Origin: Planococcus citri
Taxonomy: Eukaryota > Arthropoda > Insecta > Hemiptera > Pseudococcidae
Length of the DNA stretch: 64,000 nucleotides
Assembly (NCBI RefSeq): GCF_950023065.1
Contig: NC_088677.1
Coordinates: 18,063,230 to 18,127,229 of the forward strand
Direction of reading: 5' to 3'
Positions 23,294 through 34,622 of this stretch are shown piece by piece (position 1 is the first letter of the stretch; each line of letters opens with the position of its first letter). The notes below the pieces were generated by a model. It did no database searches. It saw only the letters and a program-made list of their open reading frames with translations, and was not told where the DNA came from. The translations under genes and the position numbers were made by a program.

Positions 23294-25089
23294 GATTCGT
23301 ATTTCGGACATTTATTACAACATTTTTAGAGTGGTCGAGTTGAAAACTAGGTGGGGCCAAAAAATGGTCTTATCGCAACTCCTCCTTTGATTTTTGGTAG
23401 CACCCCCCCCCCAGGGTCTGGCATTTTTGTAAAAAAAAAATGACGTGTTTTTTTTTTGAGAAAAGATCATTTATATTTCATCAAATTATGGGAATCATGT
23501 TGAAATTTTGAAAATAGCTGAAATTAACTGCTGAAATAATTTTAAATTTTTCCCCCCAATTTTTTTAATTTTTTTTAAAATTCACGTTTTTTGACATAAA
23601 AGTTGATTTTTCCCGGCGAACGGTGCATTCTAGAGAAAAATGACCGTGAAGAAAATTGTAGAGGATACAATTTCCTATCAGATCAATGTCATTATTTTTT
23701 CTTTAGGAGGCACAGTACTTGAATTATATGTGATTTTTGATGGCGTGAACTAACTTTTGGGCACCCCAGTTAGGTATACATTGCCGATTTTCGTAATGAA
23801 TTAAAATGAAATAATCCTACTGTTGAAAATTTTTTCATGATTTTTAAATTTTGATACCTGTTTGTACCTACTTGACGGAATGTTTCTACGTAAAACATAA
23901 CCAAAAAGCTCTTCTGAGGAAGAGCTGCTCTGTGAATAAAATTAGGTATGATTTTGAAGAAATTATTTTTAAAAATCTCACTTTATTGTACTGAGAATGG
24001 GTGCCCTCCCATAACCTCTCCTCTCCCACAAATCATGATTGGTTCTTATCTAAAACTGACCCCTCGGAATATGAATTTTACCATTTTGAGCAATTCTGTA
24101 ACCTCCAGCCCGATGAAAATAAATATGACCATATTTTACAGGAAGGAAAAGTGAAATCAACTTCAATCTGTTCGATAATCTAAATCCGTATACCTATTTC
24201 GGAATTCTGATAATTAATTCTATGATTGGAATGGATACATAGTACACAGACGAACTCGAATACCTATAAAAGTACCTACTTTCCTGATAAAATTACAATT
24301 TTAGGCCTATAGGCGATAAGTGATTACGCAAAAATTACGTTATGATAGTCAGAAATACTTCCCTTTCTTCAGTTTCTTCTAAAGGCTAAGGAAAAATATT
24401 TTGTTCAAAAAAATTTCGATTTTCATCAATTTTTTTAAAATTAAAATACGAAAACTGTAATTCTTTTAAACATCGTGTTGTTAAAAGTTGAAACGTTCGA
24501 ACTCTGCTCCTCTCTACCTTTTTTACCCAAAGAAGATGTTTATTTATTATTTCTTAATTCCTAATTTTTGCCCCTTTCAATGATATCAGACTTCAGAGTT
24601 TCATAACTAAGGGTCAGAACCTCAGAAGATGTCAAAAGCTATGATTTTGTATAATGTAACTATGCTGACTGATATAATTATGATGAATAGATCTTTGATA
24701 GGTAACTTGACCAACATGCAATCGATCAAAGATGTAGGTAGTGTAGGTTATCTACTGAGCTTTGAATGAAACTTGAAAGTAGGTAACTGCCCAGATAATA
24801 ACCGAAGAATGCGTAGAAATTTGTGATTACTCTTGAGTCATCATCACTAATACGTATATCATTTCCAACATCTATAAACTAAGAGAGGTTGTCTCATTTT
24901 AGAAGATAGGTAAAAAATTTTTCAATCGCCCATCGACTCGTGTGACGTCACTGGAGGAAAGAAAATAAGTAGGTATTGTTTGTTTACATAATTTTGCACT
25001 GTGATAATGGAGTTAAGCGGTGTTGATTAAATTTTTACGAATCATTTTTTCAAAAATCCGTTGCATTTAATTAATTAATGTATTTAATC

Positions 25090-26090
25090 GAAGAAGAAAT
25101 GAATTGAAGCAGAAGAAGAAACATTCTATTCGGTACGTAACATCAATTTGGCTTAATTATATTCATAAAGTAACATTCCGAGCAGTTGTTTATAAGATTG
25201 AGATCTGATTTTTTCATTGGATATTTTCTGCTTCAAATTATTATTATTGAACGTGATGTAAATTGTTAACTGAGCTGTTTTCTTACTTTTCTTTCGTTTC
25301 AGTTCCATTCGTTCGTTCTGCTGAACTGCTGCTGAAGATGCGGGAGTTTCTTTGGGTAAGTGTAAGCTGTGTAAGTTGACTGATAACACAGCATCTCTTT
25401 TTAGCTCTCTTTTGGATGGACAATTAAGACAATTTTATTAAGTTTTTGCAGCTCACTTTTCAAGTCATGTTCAAAATCTGTCTCTACTAAATGAGCTGAA
25501 CATATTCGTGCTAGAATAAAATTGAACGGGCTCGGGGCTTGGTTGTAATGACACTATCATGATTCACATTGCATTTTTATTACTGCTTATTTGATTCTAA
25601 ATTGATTTTTATCTAATTAATTACATTTCTGGATCCAAATTTTGCTTAATGTCTCATCTTTGGGAAATCTGTGAAAACTTAGATCTGTGTTTTTCCGTAA
25701 TTATTGGTACAATTCCGTATGTAGTTTTGTAGAAAGTGGTGACGGATTTTCATAATATTTCAGTAAAAGATGAAAATGCATTTTCGTGATGTGATTTATT
25801 TGATATTATCTTGAACAACACTAAATAAATATTCTAAACCTGATGATGTTTTTTTGCTTTGTTTCAGTGTGATCGGCAGTATCAACGTATGCAAATAAAA
25901 GACTAATTAATAGATACAGAAATATAATATCATCAATCAATATCATATCCTTTTTCCTTTCTTCAGAGTTCAGTGATTCGTTGGTTATTAATATTTATTT
26001 TTCGTTCAACTTTTTGTATTTCCTGTGTTTTTGTAAAAGTATCTTTATTTCTGTATTTGAATTCCTGATTTTTGCTAATAAATGGATGAA
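25090..26090 (+). ncRNA. candidate spliced transcript inside the composite element
   Basis: Good splice signals line up: a donor CTATTCG|GTACGT near 25131, an acceptor TCGTTTCAG|TTCC near 25301, a donor TTTGG|GTAAGTG near 25355, an acceptor TGTTTCAG|TGTG near 25867, and AATAAA near 26079. The joined middle and last exons contain only a very short ORF starting MREFLW. A non-coding or degenerate transposon transcript is the most that can be proposed; exon 1's start is unknown. Confidence 0.25.
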
Positions 26091-26815
26091 TATTGAAATG
26101 AACTATTTAATTATTAATCATAATCTCATTCTATAGGATTTTTCTAACAGATGAATTGCGTTTTTCGAGAGAAAAAAACTAAAAAGATCGCTGAGATTCT
26201 CTTTTTTTTTCATTAGCTGTGTGTATAATAATTTGAACATTTTGAACCTTGAAGTAGCAACTTTTGAACGGTAATTGCTTAGTTTTCGAATGAAAAACCA
26301 CGCTACAGAGAATAAAATTATGGACATTATTAATTTTTAAAATACTAGTGTATCCACTGAAAATTTTGTGCATTTTTGATTCCAATCCAAATGTCTATAG
26401 TGCACATCATGTTTTTACTTCTTCAAACTTTGAAAACTTTTTATTGTTTGAAGCTAGGGCTTTTAATGATAGACCGTATTAAAGAGCACAAAATTCTGAA
26501 CATTTTGGATTTTTAAAATACGTAGGTGTTCACTGAAAATTTCGATTAATTTCAATTTAAATTGGACACTTGGTGAAACTTCACGAATGAAAATGCTCGT
26601 AAAATCGTCATTATTCCACGAAATTCAATAATTTTTACACCAATCGATAGAAAATTTGAATATCTTGAAATTAAGTTCTATAAAAATTTTACCCAAACCC
26701 CTTTGTTTGTCCAAAAAATCGAAAAAACCACGAAATATGGGCTATTACCGCTTCAGTAAGAAGTTGGCTTCCTCCAGTGACGTCACGCGCCGCGGTGCGG
26801 AAAAGCGGGGACTGT

Positions 26816-27711
26816 CAATACCACCTATAGTAAAAGGCCTGAGCGCTGAATCGTTATCACCTTCTGACGTCACCACTAGTAGATGGCTCGATTGTGTTTA
26901 CCATTTGAATTTTAACGTACATTTAAATGGCGAGTTCGTGAAATAGAGTAAAACTTTCGTTAAAAACGTTATTAAAATGATGACATTTTAATTAATATTC
27001 GTTCTAAAATGTGGTGTAGTGATGAGATATTGTTGTTTTCAACTACTGGTGGTGTTGGATTACTTTATTTTTGTACAAAAGTGAATTTTTCGCGATCTGT
27101 TTGTGTTGTGACATTGTGTGATTCGGATGTGTAGATATCTTGTGAAGTGAATAAAAATGAAAACTGATGTGTACTAGTGCCTGTGTTTTACTGGAATAAC
27201 ATCGCAGTGAAATGAATAGTGAACCATATAATCTAAAATGCGTTTTAAATCTGCATTGTGAATACAACCATCCAACTACAATGGATGGATAAGGTTATCT
27301 AATCAAGAATCAAGAAACCATCAACATCTCAAACCAATTAGATGATTTTAGTGGGATTTTGACAAGATTCGACGATTATTTAATTATATTTCACCAGTGA
27401 GTGTTGTATTATCCGCCAAAAGGTATAATTTTGTCAAGTTTATGTATAACTTTCATCTTTAATGTTGAAAAACAGTGTTGTTTATAACCTAATTTCTTCA
27501 TTATTTTTCATTAAAATCATTCCTACATGATCATAAATTCATTATTCATGTAGATAAAATATGAAAAATAAAATTTTCGCAGGATTTAATTCGTTTGAGT
27601 GCATTTTTCATTCAATTCTATAGTGTATTATGATATGTTAGATACGTAAGTACTACCAAGTAGCGATGACGTCACAAAACAGCGCTCAGGCCTTTTACTA
27701 TAGGTGGTATT
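26816..27711. mobile_element. 896-bp MITE with 8-bp duplication GGGACTGT
   Basis: The inverted ends share AATACCACCTATAGTAAAAG and GCCTGAGCGCTG, and each has a nearby TGACGTCA. Identical GGGACTGT octamers flank it at 26808-26815 and 27712-27719. Removing it restores a continuous host sequence ..GCGGGGACTGTTCCCAGG... An 8-bp duplication fits hAT or a related superfamily. It contains no convincing gene. Confidence 0.88.
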
Positions 27712-27754
27712 GGGACTGTTCCCAGGCGCCAACGCCGAATACGGGTTTTGAGAC

Positions 27755-28496
27755 ACTAGACGTTAAAGTGCACTAGTTTTTTTTTCCGGTGCAAAAACTC
27801 GGAAGCCGTCGGGTATTGTCGGAGGTACTTCGTTCAACTTGTATTTATCATTTCATCGTAATTCGTAAGGTGCGATGATTTTATTATTTTTATCAATGAT
27901 GATCTTCCCTGACACTGGTTTTTCAAATTCAAATTTTTGATGTCAAGTATTTTTCCACAACTAAAGCATACTAATGATGTTCATATGAACTTACTCGATA
28001 GTTGATGTTGATTGAAAAACCACTGTCACTGTAGATGCGAAGATTATTGACATAATCACCGCGAACTGAGAATGAAAATATGAAAACACAGTAAACAAGT
28101 TGAATTAAGTAGATTATTACGTATTTCCGAGCTTTCAACAATTGTTTTTCAACTCATATAATCCAAATTTGCGTACTTATGTGATATGATATTATGTTTT
28201 GTGGAGTATGTACAGTTGGTGAACGATAAGTATCACCACTGTCGGGCTTAACTTTATTAAAAAACTACCTTGAAGTGATGATAATTGAACCATCTAACGA
28301 TTAATATTATGGAAATGTAGTACGTAATGGAATGTTATATAATTTCTTTTCATCTTTATAAAGCAGAACAGAGTTTGAGTTATCAGTTATCACACTAGAA
28401 AAATAGAACAAGTCGAACGAAGTATTTCCGACTGTACCCGATGACTTCCGAGTTTTTGCACCGGAAAAAAAAACTAGTGTACTTTAACGTCTAGTT
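27755..28496. mobile_element. 742-bp MITE with ~95-bp terminal inverted repeats
   Basis: ACTAGACGTTAAAGTGCACT at the left and its complement with one change at the right continue through CCGGTGCAAAAACTCGGAAG. Flanks TTTGAGAC (27747-27754) and TATGAGAC (28497-28504) agree at 7 of 8 positions. It split the right terminal repeat of the outer element: removing it rejoins GAGAC to AACCTCTCTTAG. No coding sequence is seen. Confidence 0.82.
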
Positions 28497-28841
28497 TATG
28501 AGACAACCTCTCTTAGTTTATAGATGTTGTATCATTTCTAATTTAATTTAATCGTTTACGTTGATCGATCTCATTTTCACATACCATATTAGCCCTATCT
28601 TTCACTCACCTTCAGTCATGTGAATTATCAAGTGTCGACTGGTGTTAGTGTCGTGTTACGTTGTTTGAATTTTCTGAATGAAACGCCATCAAAAATCTCG
28701 TGTTAAAAAAGCTCAAAAAATCACCACAATCGAACACCTACCTGGTCAACTTTGACCTTTGCTTACCTGATCTAATTACCTGCAAAATTGTATCATATGT
28801 ATCATAAAAAATTCAACCAAGGAGTCTGTATTTTGGTGATA

Positions 28842-29423
28842 ATGGCTCTCGCAATAGTTCGAAACCTCGTCAGAACGAATCCTCTGCAAAGTAATTTAGC
28901 TCAAGCGATCGCGAAACCGGCTGTTCGTTCTCTCGTTAGTAATTCTTTCGAAGTTCAAGATCCAGAAGATTTTCAAGAAAGGGTTTTGAAAAGCAAGAGC
29001 GCTATCATCGTTCAGTTTCACGCACCGTTAGTATTTTTCATTTCGTATTATCTTATCTTTTCATTTAGATTATTCAGCGATAAATTACCACGAGACGTAC
29101 TGTTTCAGATGGTGTAAACCTTGCAAAATACTCGCTCCCAGACTTGAAAAAGCTGTCGATTCGCTAAATGGAAAAATTAAGATCGCTAGAGTGAACGTTG
29201 ATCATTGTACCGATGTCGCTTTCGATTACGAAGTAATTATTTATTTTCTCCTTCGGTCACCGAAATATTCGTTTGATTCTTTACTCTAAACCATAACCCA
29301 TTTCAGGTCGAAGCCATTCCAGTCGTAGCTGCTTTTAAAGATGGTAAATTGAAAGAAAAAATGGTCGGTCAGCAAGACGAAGATAAACTGCTCGCATTCG
29401 TTAAAAAACACACCGACGATTAA
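28842..29423 (+). CDS. Txn2: mitochondrial thioredoxin 2
   Basis: Three exons, 28842-29026, 29109-29232 and 29307-29423, encode 141 aa. The ATG at 28842 is preferred over one at 28797 because it follows GATA in a good start context and leaves an N-terminus (MALAIVRNLVRT) rich in Arg and lacking acids, typical of mitochondrial import. The domain has QFHAPWCKPC with both active-site cysteines, a KIARVNVDH strand, and EAIPVV with the cis-proline. It would reduce disulfides in the matrix, feeding peroxiredoxins and accepting electrons from thioredoxin reductase (family knowledge). WCKPC in place of the common WCGPC is seen in insect members. It shares intron positions with the paralogue at 19652 and is convergent with the gene at 29609. 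Confidence 0.92.
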
Positions 29424-29496
29424 AACTTTCACCAACACCAGTATCAAGTTGCCAATATATAAGATTACGATGTGATTTACTTAATTTACCTACACG

Positions 29497-29502
29497 AATA
29501 AA
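29497..29502 (+). terminator. polyadenylation signal AATAAA of thioredoxin 2
   Basis: AATAAA lies 74 bases past the thioredoxin-2 stop. The stop codon of the convergent gene is only about 107 bases further on, so the two 3' ends are very close and may overlap. Confidence 0.65.
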
Positions 29503-29608
29503 ATTGCTCGATTTGTTTAGTTTTTCAACGATGGGTTGGTCGATTGTCTGTAAATAACGAATAACTTTATATTACAAAAAAATTATATTATAAAAAAAAA
29601 GAACCATC

Positions 29609-31245
29609 TTATTGTTTATCTTGCATTTCTGGGATAAGTTGTTGAACTGCTCGAGCTCTGGTATAGGCGGTTTGTAGTTCTTTATTCTCCTCCTCCGCCG
29701 GTTTCTGCTCCATTTTCTCTTCTTCGATCTGTTTCTGCTCCATGAACGATATTACTTTATTGCACAAATCAATTACTAGTTTTCGAGCAGCACCTTTTAA
29801 ATCTACGAGATATTCTTGAAAATACTCGAACTCTTCGCCAGGAACCTGAAAACAAACGAAGTAATTTAATATCATCGTTGCTGGAATATCGATGGAATTA
29901 AAGTGTAAACACCTGTAAAACTCACCATATCTTCTTGCAGCATGTTTTTTATTAACCATAGTTGAGTAAGTTTCTCGAATTTCCAATTCTGTCTATCTTC
30001 TTTCCAACATTTTAAATAAGACGAAGCTTTGACTTTCTTACGAGCATTGGCTGGCGTAGCTGGTGTCTTTTCGATGACTGGTTTCGAGAGACAGTTCTCG
30101 ATCAATTCGATCTTGACGTTATTATCAAAACTTACAGATCGGTTTGCTAATTTCTTATCGTTATCGAAGCTGTTCTCGCTGCTTTGTTGGCCCGATTGAT
30201 TTTTCTTTTTCTTCGTTTTACGTTTCTTCTTCTTTAAACATGATTTTAAAGGTATCGCCGATGAATCCGATCCAGGCAAGGTATTTTCCGAAGGCTCGGC
30301 GAATACTATTTCTTTCGAGACGTTGGAATTTTTATCAATTTTGTTTTTCTTCTTTTTACTTTTTTTATGAGATATTTTTTCTGGAGATTTAGTAATCTCG
30401 CCGGCATCGTCGGATACAGGATGTGAAGGAAGATCAGCATTTGTAGTATTCGCAGAATCAGTACTCGGTGTTGATTCGGATTCGTTGACGTTTTCGTCGA
30501 TTTTATTCTTCTTAGCTTTTCTAGGAGATGTTCTTAAAGAAGATTCGATCGGTTTGCAGGAGTCTTCGGTAACGTTACTAATATCAGAACGTGAATCAGG
30601 AACATTATCAGTAGAATCTGTAGATTTATTACTCGACGTTGATTTAGATTCGTTTAAATTTTCGTTACTAATTTTATCAATTTTTTTTTGTTTCTTATTC
30701 TTTTTAGGCGAACTAAGTTCGGATTGTAAAGTGTCATTTTTAGTATCGACGGTGTCAATTTTTTCGTCATCATTTGCCGACGTACTGGCAGGAAAGTTGA
30801 GAGATTTGTTACTTGAAAGAATATCGCTTTCTTCAATACTTTCGCTCTTTTTCTTTTTCTTTTTTTTCTTCGGAGATATTCTCTGGTCGCAGGGTTCGGA
30901 TGGAGTATTTAGAATAGTGGAATTTCCGTCGTCGCAACTACCGATCAATTCGGTAAGGTTTCTCTTCACAGATTTAATATCTGGTGACGTTTCGTTGATT
31001 TTCTTTTTAGTGGAATCGCACGGCGACTGCAATCTAGAAGTATTGTTATCTTTAGGCTGATTCTTATCACCTGGTGAGACCTTAGAAACATCTTGTTCGG
31101 CAGCAGTTTGTTTGGTTCTTTTTGATGGAGATCTGGTATTTAAATCGTCTACATTTTGATCCGATCTATCGCCTATGGATACTGATTCTCGTTTCCTTTT
31201 CTTCGTACGTGTTTCTGTACTATCTAGCTGTTCGGATAATTTCAT
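29609..31245 (-). CDS. C7orf50: C7orf50-like WKF-domain protein, lysine-rich
   Basis: Two coding exons, 31245-29926 and 29845-29609, give 518 aa; the ATG follows an acceptor (TTTCACAG) 17 bases upstream, and a donor near 31430 marks a probable non-coding first exon. The C-terminal ~110 residues match the DUF2373/WKF domain: YLKCWKEDRQNWKFEKL, then QLWLI, then VPGEEFEYFQEYL across the intron. Human C7orf50 is about 194 aa, a nucleolar/ribosome-biogenesis-linked protein of unclear mechanism; here about 400 N-terminal residues are added. They are acidic-serine and lysine rich with at least four imperfect repeats of the type SPKKNKKQKKIDKISNE, which should act as nuclear localisation signals. Function is inferred from the domain alone. 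Confidence 0.85.
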
Positions 31246-31499
31246 CGTAGCTACAAGGAAGCTGTGAAAAAAAAAACAGAACGTCGAAAGATGAGTTCGG
31301 GGCACATTCATTTTTGAAAATACCAGCGATAAGATGTGAAATGAAATCAAAATACCGAAGAATCTACGAACATTGTTAGAATAAATGATCGCAATGCGTT
31401 TAAAAATAATCTCTAAAGGGTAAGCTTACCTCATCACTATCAGCGATTGATGTATTCTTCGAGCTATACCAGGTGTTGAGTGGAAATAATTTTACAGAC

Positions 31500-32716
31500 G
31501 GAATAAACCGATGAAACGGCGAGATTAAAACAACATTACTCTGGAATATCTCGAAAAATGAAAATATTATCGCGTTCCAAACTTATGGCAGTATTTACGC
31601 AGAAAAATATTCGCATTTGCTCTACATTCGATTGTGTACATCGTAGAGGGGTCTAAAAGTCGCAAAAGGAGCAGCTCAGATTCGGTCATGTGAACTATCC
31701 CAGCCATTCCCAACCGCTCCCGTCGGCGTTGCTCAGTTTGTGTTTTAGACTGAAAACACGAGGTGCGCAGTCGCGTTCTGCTTCTCAGGCGCAGATGAAT
31801 TCTATAAATTTGAATTTTGATTTAGGTACTCAGGTTATAAACAAAATTATTAGAACATTTTGCGCCTTATTAGTTATTATTTATTGAAGGATCGCGAATT
31901 CTCCTTTATGTCAGAAACTAATAATTGCAATAATTTTTAAACAAATATTTTTGCACTTACGTTGGCAAAATATGCAGGAGAAATGGATAAAAAATTGATT
32001 TATTGAAAATAATTTAAACCTACCTACCGTAGGAAAAGAAATTTTATCCTCATTCCAACGTTGTATTTTTCCGGCTTTAAAAAAAGGAATTATTGATGAT
32101 CAATTTATTTTATTTGTACTATTATCATTTCATCATAAGTTTTTTGTTAGGTACCAATGCTTTTTTAATTGTCATACTCAATTTTACATCTCGTCTTGTG
32201 ATAAGTATGTATGATATTCGAAACGAACAAAATAGAAAAATTGTTACTCTTAAAATTGGTATTTCATACCTAGTTTTTTCGTTTTTTTTTTAAATTTCCA
32301 ATTACTGTAATTTCATAATTTGTTCAAATGTATATTGTACTAATATTGATTTCCCCCTCCCGGCAGTAGTCCAGTGTGTGTGTTTCTTTTTGCAAAAATA
32401 ACATCAGATTCGTTTTTGTGGGGTTTGTAAAAGCTCGTTTTGAATTGTTGCATCTCTTTCCCACAAGCCTATTCGGGTTTTTCGCAAACGTAACATCAAA
32501 TTCGGGCTTATAGTGGACTTAAAAACATATTTTGATATGTCACAGGATTGATGTAAAACTCATTTTGAAATTCTGCACCTCCCCCCCCCCCCTTCGAGAA
32601 GTCTTTTTGATGGTTTTCGCAAAAATAATCTCAAATTCGTGCTCAACAGTCAGCGCACTCAAAAACGTGTATTTTGATAACTCACACGTCCCTACATCTC
32701 ATTGAGTTTCCCTACT
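31500..32716. other. intergenic, no gene recognised
   Basis: 31690-31800 is relatively GC-rich, which might mark a promoter upstream of the WKF gene, but no motif supports that. 32340-32715 contains two diverged units sharing TTCGCAAA.ATAA.ATC.AATTCG-type sequence, so a weak dispersed repeat is present. A C run of about 12 lies at 32579. Confidence 0.4.
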
Positions 32717-32718
32717 TA

Positions 32719-32994
32719 GTCGGGGAGCCCGCTTAAGGATTTATTGCACCCCCCCCCCGTCGATCCTCTGGGACAACTTTTTTCTTAAAGGAGGAGTCCT
32801 AAGGAACATTTCTAGCCCTTGTACTAAAATAAAGTGGCCCTACTCACAAAATGGCGACTTTTTTATAGGTAGGGTCACTTTTTTTTTAGTTCAAGGGCTA
32901 GAAATGTTCCTTAGGACTCCCCCTTTAAGAAAAAAGTTGTCCCAGAGGATCGACCGGGGGGGGGTGCAATAGATCCTTAAGCGGGGTCCCCGAC
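32719..32994. mobile_element. 276-bp palindromic MITE, GTCGGGGAGCCC family
   Basis: GTCGGGGAGCCCGCTTAAGG (from 32719) and its near-complement (to 32994) are flanked by TA. The arms continue through GGAGTCCTAAGGAACATTTC to a short centre near 32858. The ends match those of the composite element at 6029-11259, so this is a short non-autonomous relative. Near-complete arm symmetry suggests it is comparatively young. Confidence 0.9.
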
Positions 32995-34622
32995 TATACG
33001 ATACTCTCTGTGAGGAACTGCTTTTGAGTACCTACATATTGATAAAAATAACCTCAAAAATGAATTTGGCGCCTCAAAAAAAAAACGCATGCTCAATTTG
33101 GGCTTTTTCTCTTTAGCTCTTGTAAAAAATTTGATATACAACTTACATAACAAAAAACGAATCGGAAATATCAAAAACTGAAAAACTCCTGCAGAAGTAC
33201 CAGTTATGCAACTCTAATTACTCGTACAAAAAACTCCGTGCTGTATAAAGACAAGAAAGTGCACCAACTCTACCCTTGGTGACTTATTTTGCTATACATT
33301 GTATGTAGAGACACGAACATGCCTAGTGAGGATTGCAATGCAAAGAGACATAACTTCTCACTCTCAGTAAAAAAATGAGCGACTAAACATAGCCCTACAT
33401 TCTAGGTATAGGTACTACCTATGATGAGTTCGGTGTTGTAAATATCTTCCAAGGAATTGTGCTGGATATAGACACCTTCAAAATACACCTTTTTTTTAGA
33501 ATTTTGACGCGAACGTCATCTATAATTTCGTAATTTTTCAGACCTCAAGAATGATTGAAAATAAGTAGGTACTAGGTAGCCAATAATTCGAATCGTCCAA
33601 ATTAATATCTCGAGTTTTCCACCATGTTTTATGAGTTGCATACCCATATTTTCGCAGGCATGTTTAATTTCATCGTTTTAAAAGCTAAATGGATCGTAGG
33701 AGGGGTCAAAATAGGGGTTTACCGATACGAGGAATTTAATGGAGAGGTTATTTTCTACCTCTAAAGGAAACATTCGCTGAGTTAACGCCATCCTAAAAAT
33801 TTTGTCTCAATTTTTTTGAACGTTCATAATTATTAATTAATAATACCATTATTCGGCCACTTTTAAGGTCAAATTGACCATACGAAGGGTCAAAATGGGA
33901 GTTTCTCGGTACGAAGAATTCAATAGAGTTAATTGTATGTGTGAGAGGTCCACATACTTACATATCAACGTTCCTAATGAAATCTAAAATTTCATTTACA
34001 TCAATCGACGATTATTCCCATCTGTAAAAAAAATCCACATTTCGAATAATTTCTGCGCCTCTAGTGTAGACAACTTCTGTGACACTTGTTCAATACTCGA
34101 CCGTAGGTAAAAGTATATTAATAGTTGTCCAGAGCGATTTTTCAAAGCAATTCACTCGAAATTGAGTAGCTACGTTTGGATACGATCGATTATCTTCGAT
34201 TCTCGATTATCATGGAATAACCGACATTCGTAAATTAAAATTATTGAAACGTACTTCTATCGTCGTAGGTGAGATGAGGCACTTGTCGGTTGATTTACAT
34301 AGATAAAATTTAATCCCATTCGCAAAATTATGAGGGTGAGCGGAAAGGGGAGGAAGAAGCGGTGCTAACGTCCTGAAATTTTTAAAATCAAGATCCAAAT
34401 GTCGAAAAGAGATTTGTGAAAAATTACGAAAAGTTAAATGAATGGCCAGAAGACTTCAGCAAATGTTTTTTTAAAAAAATAAACGCATAAAAAATTTAAA
34501 TGAAAAAAATTAAGAAAGCAAGTATCAAAATCAAAATTGTATGAAAATTGATCTCCTTCAAACGTGTAGGAAGATTCTCAATAAACAGAACTGCCTTCAA
34601 AAATATCCATTTTTTTTCTTAC

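Larger units (their letters stand above)
21891..23769. mobile_element. 1.9-kb element with ~370-bp terminal inverted repeats
   Basis: The left arm (21891-22262) and right arm (23393-23769) are inverted copies: GCCCAAAAGT, CATCAAAAATCACATATAAT, the AACGGTGCA box and GGTGCTACCAAAATC all recur in mirror order. The interior 22565-23392 is a diverged copy of the right arm of the fold-back at 6128-8255, so this element has captured or shares that sequence. Flanking TA dinucleotides are possible but not clean. No transposase frame is present. 23770-24865 after it is AT-rich with nothing recognised. Confidence 0.8.
24866..28529. mobile_element. 3.66-kb composite element with perfect 9-bp target duplication
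   Basis: Terminal repeats CAACATCTATAAACTAAGAG (from 24866) and the complement (to 28529), extending through GAGGTTGTCTC, are flanked by TATCATTTC at 24857-24865 and 28530-28538. Nine bases is longer than the eight typical of hAT and fits Mutator-like elements, but the superfamily cannot be fixed without a transposase. A second inverted block, GTGACGTCACTGGAGG near 24941 and CCTCCAGTGACGTCAC near 26772, is present. Two later MITEs (26816-27711 and 27755-28496) sit in the right part. 26230-26690 resembles the repeat units of the fold-back at 51411-52874. Confidence 0.82.

Noticed and set aside
28788..28841. upstream start of the thioredoxin-2 frame (TTG at 28788 or ATG at 28797)
   Set aside because: The 28788 start is not ATG, and the ATG at 28842 has better context and gives a cleaner mitochondrial presequence; the ATG at 28797 remains possible.
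30485..31060. 191-residue open frame on the plus strand
   Set aside because: It is the antisense of the lysine/serine-rich WKF gene; its Phe/Leu/Ser runs are the mirror of AAA/AAG codons.
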